Made by a program: the position numbers and the translations under genes. This document shows positions 39,641 to 51,600 of a stretch of 64,000 nucleotides of DNA, piece by piece. Every line of letters begins with the position of its first letter. Position 1 is the stretch's first letter. This DNA is from Gavia stellata (lineage: Eukaryota; Chordata; Aves; Gaviiformes; Gaviidae). A model generated the notes under the pieces. It saw only the letters and a list, made by a program, of their open reading frames with translations. It did no database searches and was not told the origin of the DNA. Location: NCBI RefSeq assembly GCF_030936135.1, contig NC_082602.1, positions 27,717,965 through 27,781,964 of the forward strand, read 5' to 3'.

Positions 39641-42600
39641 CCCTCACCCTACATTCCCCACCTGTTTTTTGGACAGGACGAACGCTGTACCTCAGAATAA
39701 GCCCAACGACTTCTTCTATATCTCTATCATCTGTATCTATATACCATGTTTATGTGTCAAGTGACTTTTGTGAGCAGAGCTCAGTTAGATCCTGTGTTGA
39801 AAGTAGGAGCAATTAGGCTATCACACATCGGCAGTAATAAGAAATTTTGGGAACACCTGCTACTTTTAAGATGGTGGGTGTGAATCCACACACCCCCTCC
39901 CACCCCAGCCCCATATGCCATTACTGTCCTTCTTTTACCTCTATTTATGATCACAAATGTAAATGAGATCCAAACTGAAGGTTTGACATTGGAGAGGAGG
40001 ATGAAATAAGAAGAAACCCAAATTCTTTGCCGTGAGGGCCACAGCAGGTTTGAAGGGGTTATGCACCAAACTTCGGCCATGCCATGCAGACCGCCCTTCC
40101 ACGCCAACAGGAGCATGGGTTTTACTATTCAAGTTGCCTTTGCTGTTTTCCCATTGAAGTTTCTGACACAGGAAAAAAAAAAACAAATTAGAGCATTGGC
40201 AAGGAGAGGGGATTTGGAGGTGGTGCCTCTGCATCAGTGCGTTGCACAGCCTGACCTTACTTTCAAGTCGTAAGGGTCTGGTTTAACCCTTTTAATTTCA
40301 GGTTTTCCAGGTAGTGTGAACTTGTGTACTCCCCCCCCCCCCCCCCCAAACCAATGAAACAAATGAAACATGTCATTTTGCTCTCAGAATTTTTTTCTTT
40401 TTAGAATTTTTAAAATTCTCACCTTTAAACTTTTTGTGTTCAAATGGTGAGCAGGGGCCTGAAACATTTTTGAAATAGCTATCCATTGGTTTGGGGGCGA
40501 GATATGGGGGCATATTTTTAAGGTTGTGGGAGCTGTGCAGCTCATTGCTTCTCCTCTGTGAGGGGAGCTTGCCATACATCCATGCCCGGTGCTAACGGGA
40601 GAGCTGTTTCCCTATCCAAGTGAGTCCACCTCTGAGATGCAGTTACAAGGATACACCTAGACTTTGTATTGCAGCGTAGAGACATTCCAGTCAGTTTTGA
40701 GCAAGCTTGAGTAATGGAAGCAATGTGTCTGTGACAGCATGAAGCATCCCATGGGCTGATTTATCTTGCTGCTTAGCAGATCAAGCTAACACCCAAGAAA
40801 TGGCCATACTGCCTCCACTTGATATGATTGTGTTCTGTTGAAGGCTATAATGGCAGCTTATTTTAAGCTGTTTTGAAAAATATTGGTGGAATTTGGTGTC
40901 CAGCAATCAAGCTGGCAAAATCTGGCGTCAGAACTGAGCTAGATCAAAAATGTCCCCTGTGAAAGGTTTAACAGTAGCATTTCTGGCAGAGGAAGGATTG
41001 GCTTGCATTGGCATTACTGGAGCTTTCAGACACACTTAATCTGCAAGTGATTTGCTGGCACTATCCGCACAGAAAGCATAAACTAATCAGACTTTAAAGT
41101 GTAGAGAACTGGGAAGAATTGAAGCTGAAATACTGGGCTTCCTCAATAGTTGATGTATTATTTAAACACTATCACAATGATGGTATTTTATAGACCTATC
41201 TTTAAAGTATATGTGGTACTCAATTACAGGAACTCTGACTGTTAAAGCACTAGTTATTTCAGTAAAATCGGGGGAGCTCTGTTTGAAAAATAGCTTGCAA
41301 TGTGCATATAATATATGAGCAAGAGAACTGTTATTTCAGAAAATTTTGTCATGATTTCTTAGTAGCTGTTACACACTCAGTATATTGCTTTTTTATATTC
41401 CGGGGTCATAAGCAAGATGTTGAATCCCTCCCGCTTTTTGATTATCTATCTCATTTCATTCAGGAAAAGTCTGGCAAACCATATCTAGAAGAAAGTGCAT
41501 TTGAAGCACTGGAAAAAGACTTCCAAGAAGTCATCAATCTACTTAAGGGAGATAAAACTCTGGAAAAATTCCGAATAGAATATGAGAAGCTCCATGCTGT
41601 TATGAAGAAGTCTCATGAAAATGAAAAGCGTCTCATGGAGAAATGCAGGGAGCTGAATGCTAAGCTTGTGGTGAATTCATCTAAAATAGCTGCGCTCACA
41701 AAGCTCTCTAAAGATGATCGGGGAACTATATCATCAATGAAGACGGTAAAGTTTTGAATAGAATTAAACATGATCTGCAAATTGTTAATGAAAAACATGG
41801 TAATAAGAAAAGCATCTACAAGAACACTTTATTTTATGTAGAGAACTAGCCAGACGACTAACCACAGAGCTGGCATCTCCAGTTCTTTAACCTCTGCTTT
41901 GCTACTGATTGCTTTGTTTCTTTAGCCGGATATTTTTACTAGTCCCAGTCAAATTCTGTGTTTATTTGCACTAAACCAACTCCATCAGCTTTCAAGTACT
42001 CGCTAATAGTTTTTGTTTAAGTTTTCCCTCTGTAAAATAGCACATTTCCAACTTAACATACAGTTTTTGAGACTGGATTCATTAATATTTTTGGAGTGCT
42101 GCTTGGATGTTCAACTATTGACAGAACATAAAAAATCTACTTACTTGCTGAAATATGGATTGTAGACCAGGGAAGTGTCATCAACTCATATAAATAAATG
42201 TTTTGCAGTGTTTTTGAAAAGGAATCCTATATAGCATTTCAATGTGATTTTACCAATTTACTCTGATATGTTCTTTGTTATTATTGATTTGAACTCTGTC
42301 AAATCAAAGTGCTTGACTCGCTAAAAACAGTCAATGTTTTTAGTCTTACAGTGAGGTTTGACTACCAGAAACCTAAAGCTGCCAAATGATCAGAAGGCTG
42401 TATTTTGAACTTTTTTCCTTCTGATGGTTTAAAAGCTTAGGCTGTGGAGCCTAGACAGGCTTTAATTTAGCATTTAGTTGAGAAACCTCCATGCCTTACA
42501 ATAAAGTGTTTTGTTCCAGTAAAATAAATTCAGTGTAACAATCCAGAGTGATCTATGAGCACTACAGAAATAGAAGTTCTTTAAAATGAAGTTTCTTGTC

Positions 42601-45600
42601 CTTAGAATTAGGAAGAAAATACGCTCAGAGTAAATATAAATAGCAGTGCTGTCATCCTATGGCTGCAGCTTGCAAGCCCATGGTACTGCTCAAAGTATCC
42701 TCAAGGAAGAGGAAAACCGTGTAGAAAATCTTGTTGATTTTCACTGCTGCTAGTCAAAACCTGGAAAGTGGGTGTCAGGAACTGCACTGATCCTTATAAT
42801 TTTCTTGCTGCTATTACACGGCAATAATCTGAGTGTGAACAGCAGCAGAGGCAAGCCTTTAAGATGTTCCCAAGCTGAGCAGACATTGTCTTAGTCATGT
42901 CATAAAACTGATGAGCAGAAGAGTAGGAAAAATAAGAGCCTTTCCAATTTCAGCAGCTAATTTGAAGCTCAGGCAAGGTATGGCTTAACAATACCACCTA
43001 CTATTGAACCAGCTTAGAGATTTTGTGGTGAAAAAGCTGCTTGACAATATGATCCTATTAGAAATGACATGCAATGCACAACATGTGACATTTCGATTCT
43101 AGTGGTGTGCTGTGGGCCAAGTAAACAGCACTGATACTTTTTCAGTTTTGTTGTGAGAATTAGTCTTTCCCTTAAATGTTAGGAGTTATTTGGATATTGT
43201 TTAAAATGTTCATGTCATGTTTTGGGGTTTTGTTTGGTATACCCTTCATATTTCATGTTATTCTCCTTCCCCAAGGGAAGTTCCATCCTACAGTAGTGAA
43301 ATACTACAGCTGTAGTAACAATTCTACTAACATTCAAAAAATGTGTTATGCAAGTGCCCAAGGCAAGTGTTCAGGAAAGTTCAAGTGCTAAAATAGGAAA
43401 GATTATATTCTTCAGCACTAAATTAAACATACAATCTGTTCTACTGTTTCATTATTTACGAAAGATAGGAGAATCCTGGTGGGGCTGTTCCAGTAAAAAT
43501 GGTATAGCTGCTTCAAATTAAGGCCCTAAATCTCAGTGACTTGATGGGTCATCAGGGTAACAGGCGTACAGCCTTCTTCTTCTAGGTCATTGTTTCATAT
43601 ACAAATAAAAGCTGCAGAAGCAAAATTTTTCTCCATGTGAAGCCTCATTGTAATCAGTAGGATTTGTTTAGGGGCAGGGGTTAACTACACAGATCAGTGG
43701 CTGGTAGGACTCAGGTCAGTAATAATCAATAGCTGTTAACTGTTTGATGGTTGTTCAGTGCTCTGTTTTGTAGTTCTAATAAACCGGACATAATAGTCTG
43801 CTGTTTACAGTCATATCAAAGGAGCAAAGGGCCAAGCTGAACACCAAGGGCATACAATTCTCTTTTTCATTGATAGGGATACTGATCCACAAGGCTGCAC
43901 TGGAACAACTCTAGAAGGGGAATTTATAGGAGCTTGTACTGCCCTGCCTTGGAATTACCAAGTTTTCAATTTCCAGGGGTATCAATCCGATATACTAAGA
44001 AAGCGTTTCAGTAATTCTCAATTTCTAAGCAGTGAAACTGATGTGATCTTCTGGGGTATTTAATGAAAATAAAATAAGGCAGTCACACTTTATGAATTCT
44101 GCATCACAATTTCCAGAGTTCCAGTACTTCTCCAAAAATTCTTGAGTTTTTCTAACTGCAAACATCCACTGTACTTCCATCTTCAATTATACAACAAACT
44201 GCAATGCATGTTACCTCCCTAACCATGTACTGCAATCACCCAGTGATGCTGACGTACTCTGCATTATTTCAGTTCCCCTCTCTGCTGAGTAATAATGTGA
44301 ATATTTTTTCAATGAAGGCTTTCACCATCAAAAATTTCCTCCTCTTTGCTTTTGAATTTAGAGGAAGCAATCTGTTGATCTGCTATTCAAAGTAAAAGGC
44401 ACAACCAAGAAACAACTACAATGAAGCCCAGTTTTGCTGATGCTGAAGTCTGTAGCAAATTCTTATTTAGATTTTGCTTATTAATGGGGCCATGATCTGT
44501 GCCTGTTAACCTTATTGATGAAAATTGGTTTTATCAATAGAAATTCAATAAAATTGTTTCTACCCATTGAAAGCAAGATAAAGTTCAAAAAGCACAGCTT
44601 AGGGTGACCTGAAATCACTGCTTATCTGAATGGCCTCATTGACTTCAGGGGATCACTTTTGTGAATACTCACGAGAACAAAATACTCACTGAAGCCAGTA
44701 AGACCTCTCAGAGGGCATATTGATTTTATTCACCGGTTCTATCCCCCAAAACTCCAATCGTAATGATTTAATTCACCAATTCTAATCACAGTCTAATCAG
44801 CCAGCAGGATGCTTTGATTTAAGTAATCAGCTTTAATCTTATTTTCCATTTGCTTTTTTCTAGAGAAAAGTTGGTTGCCTCGTATTGGTTGGCAAATCTG
44901 AAACATGTTTATTTACAGCTATATTTTATGCTTTTCTGCCAGTCAAGATGATATACTATATCTTCATACCGTTATTTCAGCCTAGTATGAGTTTATTTAA
45001 ATTTCATAAGTGAACATTTTTATGTAAGGTAATAATGAATGAAAAAATTATTATTTACTAGATGATACTGAATACTTCATGTGTGATCATTGCTGCATTT
45101 GAATGGAATTTAGAACTCAAAATCTAGAAAATGTAACAATTGACTAATATTTAAAACTGTTTAAATATGCTTGATATACAAATGAAAAGCACATTTTTAA
45201 AACTAATTTTTGAACTAAAAGTAATTTATTAAGTAATGAAAATACTGTTTGTAGGTAGTGAATTTAACTGATTATAATCTCCTTCAGAATTTCTGAACGA
45301 GTAAAGCCCACCGTTTAACTCTTTCTTAATAAGCTGAGAAAAAAAAAAGAGCAAACATTCCTAATGTTTAAACTCCAGTTAGTTTCTCAAATTTGGATAT
45401 GCTGAACTAGTTGAATAAATAAAATGAAAACGTATTCCCTCTCCAATTGGAAGAGCCTACAGGTGTTATATTTTGTGTTAGCTTTTCAGCAAATTCTGGT
45501 AGCCTGTTACTTCTGCTAGTTCGATAGCTTGAATTTTTAATTTAGGCAGTAAACAGCTAAATACTACCTCTATTTGATTTTTAAAAGTTCAATAAATATA

Positions 45601-48600
45601 TTAACAGTATGTCATAATATAGGTGTCATCATTTTGAGTTTAAACAGGTTTTTTTTAGAACCAGAGATGTTAATTTCAATAAAGAACTGCTGTAAACAAT
45701 TTGATACAAATTAAACTATTTGATACTCTTCATTGTGGAGTGTTTTTAAATTTTTTTGCCTTGCCCTATTTTCATATGATGCAAGTAGAAGTTGACAGGG
45801 ATATTATGGCCTGATGTAATGATGCTTCTGTCTGTCTTTCCTTGGGGAGACCTTAAAGCTAATGTAGAGTTGCACAGCCACGCTTGGAGTCTAAATCTGT
45901 ACAAGTCCATCAAGTCCAGAACTCCACCAGGAGCCAGCTGAGAAAAGACCATGAGAGAGAGGACATCATGCTGTGATTTGCAGCTCAGGGACTTCTAGCA
46001 TCAAAAGTAGTGTCTTCATTATTTACTGAGTCTTCAGGAACTTTTCTTTCAGTCCAGTCACTTTCTGAATCTATGCATTTTTTTAGCACAGGATTCCAGA
46101 ACTGGTAGGAGCTTGGTTTGAACCTATCAAGGAATAAGCCTGCTGTGTGATTCTTAAGGATCTGATTCAAGGGAGAGAGATGCAGAGGAAATTAAAAAAT
46201 CAAGTGAACCTTGCTTCCCTATTCTGTTTGTGGATATCAAACCCTGGGTTTGTGAGAGGCACATGAGTCTGTCATTCAAGTAATTCCATGTGCTGAAATT
46301 TGGCATGAGAATTGCAGCTTGTCTAAATATATAGTTAAAATCAAAATACATTAGGTCCTCACAGATGAAAATGAACAAAGAGGGAGAAAAGGCCAGAGTA
46401 ACAACTTTTTCTCATCCAAATCAAATTGGATGTTCATTGTCATAACAGCTAATAAGATTTTTACAGACATAGGTGAGCTATTTAAGTAGATGGTACCTTT
46501 GTGGGCACTGAATTTTCAGTAAATTTTTAGATATTAGTGGGACTCACTTGAACAAAACCTCATAGAGTGAGATCTGATAATGTTCAGATCTATGTGTTAA
46601 AGAAAATGTATTAGAGCTTTTGTGGCGTAAATTGACATAACCTGAATGGCTCCAAATTTTTGCTATGCCCTTGTCCAAAAGAAAAGACAACTGCTGAAGA
46701 AAACTGTTGTGAATCTAAGCGTGAAAAGGCATGAAAATCTATTTTCTTAATTAACCAAAATGCAAGGCAATTAATTTTTAATTTGTTGTTAATTTTCAAC
46801 TCAATTTAATTTATGAATTGTTTTCCATGTCGTTCCTAGGAGATAGAAAAGGCCTGGAAAATGGTGGATATAGCCTATGAAAAGGAACAGAAAGCGAAGG
46901 AAACGATTAATTCACTGCAAGAGGAAATTGTGCGCCTAAATAACTTGGTGGAGCAAGGATCTGGAGTGTCCTTGGGACAGGAGTGCAAGTAAGTTTTCCC
47001 CAGGGAGGAGGAAAGTCTGATCTGATTTTCTATCATTCTACAGCTTGTTTAGCCATTTAGACACTACAAAGACACTGGAAAACAGAGAGAGAGGTCTTTT
47101 CTGCCTTTTACTTTTCTCATGAGTGCACATTTATTGGTCAATGTGTTTTTATGCAGTGAGCAAATACAGAATCAGGCTCTGAGTGAGTTCATTCAGCATC
47201 AGATTAAGCTGAGAGATCAAATAAAAATCAATATTATGCACTTTCTCAGTATCTGTCATATTGTTTTATCTGACTAGCGTTTCAACATACTCCGTCTTTG
47301 AGAATAGGATCCTGTCAACATTTTTACATATGATGGTAGCAGGGTCAAGTAGGTAAGTCAAGGACGCGGGACACTTGATTTCTCTTCTGTTCCCAGCTTT
47401 GTTATAAAGTATTATCACTGTCTGTATTCTTGTTTGTATTTTGTATTTATACATTTTCAACACTATGGGGTTTTTTACGGAACACTTACGCAGCCGCGAG
47501 CACAGAGGGACCTAGTCTCAGATGGAGTCTCTAGCTGCTACAGTGTGCAAATAAAAATGATCCTCAGAAGCTGCTCAAAAGCCTTCCAAAAGCTAGTGTT
47601 TGTAGCATCAGGTTCTCAGACGGTGCTTAGGCTATAAGATTAAGTGTAAACTCAAAGATGAGATTAAGTATATTGACCCTATGACCCGTGCACATTCTAT
47701 TGAGATTGCTGATGGTTGGCCCAGCTGGTTCTGGATTGAAATTTTCACAGTGTAAGGTATTTATTTCTATTATGCATTCAGGATATGTATGGGGCATGCT
47801 CATCTCCCCATGCACTGTGTATCTAGGCTGCGTAAACAAGACATGTCTGTGAGCAAGGCCCTTAGCGTGCTTAAACACACGTTCCTCATTCCTCCAAGGA
47901 ATATGCCAGCACATAAACCACCTGGATGCAAGAGAAATCCACTCCTTCACCTTTTGGCCCTGAAATGTTCTGGACCTGTGTAACAGGTGTCCTTGGATCA
48001 AAAAGCTTGGTCATTAAGCCTTCCCCTAGTATAACTCTCCCTAAAGGCAGCTCTCTGTGGCTGCTTTTTGCATTTTCCTGCAAGAGCCAGGAGCTGTTAC
48101 TTTGCCAAGACCTCACTCCTGCCATTTCCAGCTGCTGCCCAGGCTGCTGAGACCTGCCTACTTACAATTTCTTCTTAATTTTCCCTGTGTATTGCCCTCC
48201 AGTTCCATGCTTAAATACTATGTCCAGTAACCAGGCCGTGGGACTAGACAACTCCTTTGAAGTCTATAGTCTTATAGATCTATAAGGCTGGTTTTCAAGG
48301 TTGAGTGTGAACCCACACTGCTTGGACTTTCTTTCAGATTGTAAAAGTGTCCAACCAGGGAGTCTGTTTTATTCTTACATTAGATGACTGTAAGACATAA
48401 CCCAGTTAGGTGCCCAGTCAGGTAAGCTGCAGAGAGACTGGTTACAACAATGTAACATTTTTGGTCCCTGAGTAATTTTGCAATGGGTAGAGAAGAAGGA
48501 ATTTTGTTCCCTGTTACTTTTTTGGGAAACTGAAGGTTTCTTCAGACCCATGAGGATGTGATATAACAAGAGCGATTTATTCAACTAGGTTAGCTTTTAA

Positions 48601-51600
48601 AGCTGCCTATGTTGACGGTGACTACGATCACAGTAGATAGAGCATATAATTCAATTGACCAGCGGAGCCTTAATCCAAGAGGAGCTTAAAGTGAAACAAA
48701 TTACTTTTAAACTCCTGTTTCTAACAAAAGATCTTTCTCTGGGACAGGAGGAGGAACAGAAAGGGCATGTGACACTGCTTGACTGTCATTTCCTTGCTTC
48801 CAGTATCCAGGATTTGCTAAAACTTAAAGAAGAGATAACAAAGGAGCGAGACCAACTCTTGTCAGAGGTCGTGAAGTTACGTCAAAGTCTAACTCAAGCC
48901 ACAGAGCAGCAGCAGGATACAGAGAGGGCAAAAAATGACGCAGATCAATCCGTTATGCAGGTCTGTACAGATCACCAAGTGGTGATTTTAGGCTTTGTCC
49001 TGAACCATTCTCCACTCTTGCAATTGATCGCCATTGACTAGTATGCTACTACCTGTTCTTTCACATCTCAAACATTTTCAGAAGTGCTCAGAAAGGAGTT
49101 TGTTGTGAATTATTTTTATATTTTTCTCTACTTCTAGGCTATAGAAGTAGATACACTTTGCAAAGTGTATTGTCATGTACCAGCTGCTTCCATAGCTTCC
49201 CAATACCCTGAATGAGGCCAAGGTTCCTTTGCCTGAATCATAGTTATCTTTCATACTGGAGATGTGTTCTTCTGCATTGTAAAGCCTTATGCCTCCAAAG
49301 AACCACTTAGAACATAGACCTGGAATGGAAATCCTAGGTCCCTTGTTGTTGGCAGTGGTTGTCACATGATGCCATACCATAATTTTTAAGAATGTATCAA
49401 ATTCTCACTTAAAAGCCCATTAGGATATTTTCTCCCCTACTGCTTATGGGAAGCTTTTCCAGAACCTCACTTTTCTAATGGTTAGAGACCTCCTACTTTC
49501 TTCTTCACACTGATTCCTACCTACTGCTTTTCAGCTTAAATAATTTTTCACCTCACCAGTGTCTGTAGACAGCAGTCATATTCCATCTCAGCTTTACTTT
49601 TTTTGTCTCCTCTTTAAGTTAGATTCCCTGTTTTTCTGACCATCTGAGTAGACAGTTCTTCTTTACTGATCAATATGTACACCTTCCTTTAAATGTGTAT
49701 AGCAGCTAGAGATACAGAAAATTGGGGATCAATAGGATGCCCACTGAATGGAAAGAAAGTAGAAAAGGATGGAATATGGGATGCAGAACTGTGACACATC
49801 AAAATATAAAAACATAATAATGAGGAATAGAAGAATTTAAAGCAGAATATAAATGGGGACTGGAGCAAGACAACAGGAGAAAGGAAAAGCAGAAAAGAGC
49901 AGAAAAGAACAGAGAAGAGATGGAAGCATTTAGCTTGCCATTTTTTATTAATCACAAATAGGAAAGTAATGATCAGCCTAGGTTTCATGCACAGAACTTG
50001 TTTCTAAAGCAGATGGTTGGGAATGTATTACAAGACAATATAAATCTTTGCTTTTCTGACAGTATTGTGGGCATGGGAGAAAAGATAGAGGTTTGAAACC
50101 CCCATCAAAACTCATTGAATTTTGCCAGCCTTAATCTTTTGATACTCACTTCATCAGTCCTTAAAGTTATAGGATTTTTACAGCGTTTGTAACCAACTCC
50201 TATTCTGCCAGTATGAAATTATTCTCCACTTCAGACTGCTTAAATGACAATGTCTTTTTGAAGATCCTGTTGAAGACCCAGTGAGTTCTGGCAACTTTTC
50301 ATCTGTGGGCTCAGAGGGAGAGGAATCTTTAAGCAAAGAACATCTTTCAATCACTGGTCCCTGGCTGAACTGAATATTTCCATGTGGATCAGCCCCCTCT
50401 GTCTCCTCTCTGCTGATTCTGCTCCATCACATTTTTGGGGAGGGGGAGAGCAGAAGTCACAAGATACTCTATTAAATATGAGAGAAAGCTCTTCTTTCAA
50501 AGTTCCCACAGATGAACTTTGAGAGCAGAAACGTTGAGAGCAGTTGTGAAAATAAACACTGGTCTGACATCTCTCTCTTTCCTTTACTATCAGTATAATA
50601 CGTGTTTTTGATGGTGAGATAGAAAAATCAGAATAAAAATCCTTGCAATACAACATCAAGCCCAAATTAGTTTTAACACTGCACTCAGAAAGCACCACTT
50701 CACAAATAACTTACAACTGAAAATACATTTGTGCCACTGCATCTCCAGAGAAATGCTTTTATATCTGAACTGTATCAGACCCTTTTGTATGGGTGAACTG
50801 ACTGGTACTTAACAAATTCTTGTCATCAATAAATAGGTTCCCTCATGCAGGGTTTTTTGTTCTTTCTTCTGAGAACATCTGGCATATTCCATGTAGTAGT
50901 GGGTACAGTAGTATAGAAGCTGTTATTTTCAAAATCAAGCACAGTAGAAGGAGAGGTGAGAGGCCTTGTTTTCCTGAATAAAAGGCGGCAGAACTTAAAC
51001 TTTTGTCTTCTCTATTATTATAGCTTCAGCAAGAAATCCAGCTGCATCAGAATGAGGCGTCACGAGAGGCTCGAAAGAAGGAAAAAATGGAGAAGGAGCT
51101 GAAAAATCTTCTAGCTGAAATGGATAACAAGCAAGCTGAGATCAAGAATTTACAGAAACATATACAGAGGAACAAAGAGGAACAACTGAAAATGGAACAG
51201 CATCTAAAAGAGCAGAAGGTAAGGTGCATGGCACACTGTATTTATCAGGTCTAAGATTAGGGTCAGATATCAAAATAAGAAAAAAATTAATTTTCCTGAA
51301 GGGGGGGAGATTATCTTAAGTCAATAAATTTTTATAAATATTTATTTTTATATAAATATTACTTTACTAATAAATAAATATGTAAAGCTGGCTGACAGAT
51401 TTCAGATAGATTTCCTCACAGAAATCAGTAGTGGATTGCAATGATATTGCTAGAGTTCATCTCGAAAAGATCACAGCAAATGAGACAAAGTCTGTGAAGA
51501 GCATCGATGATCTAATGATAGTAACAGGAGACTGCCAGGTTGGACTTCTGATGTGTATTGCCAGTTTTGCCACTGATTCACTATAGTGGCATTGGTAAAG

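Noticed and set aside
41302-41463. 54 codons open in frame upstream of CFAP58 exon 2
   Set aside because: They precede a good acceptor (cattcag) and do not resemble CFAP58. The family sequence begins exactly at the acceptor.
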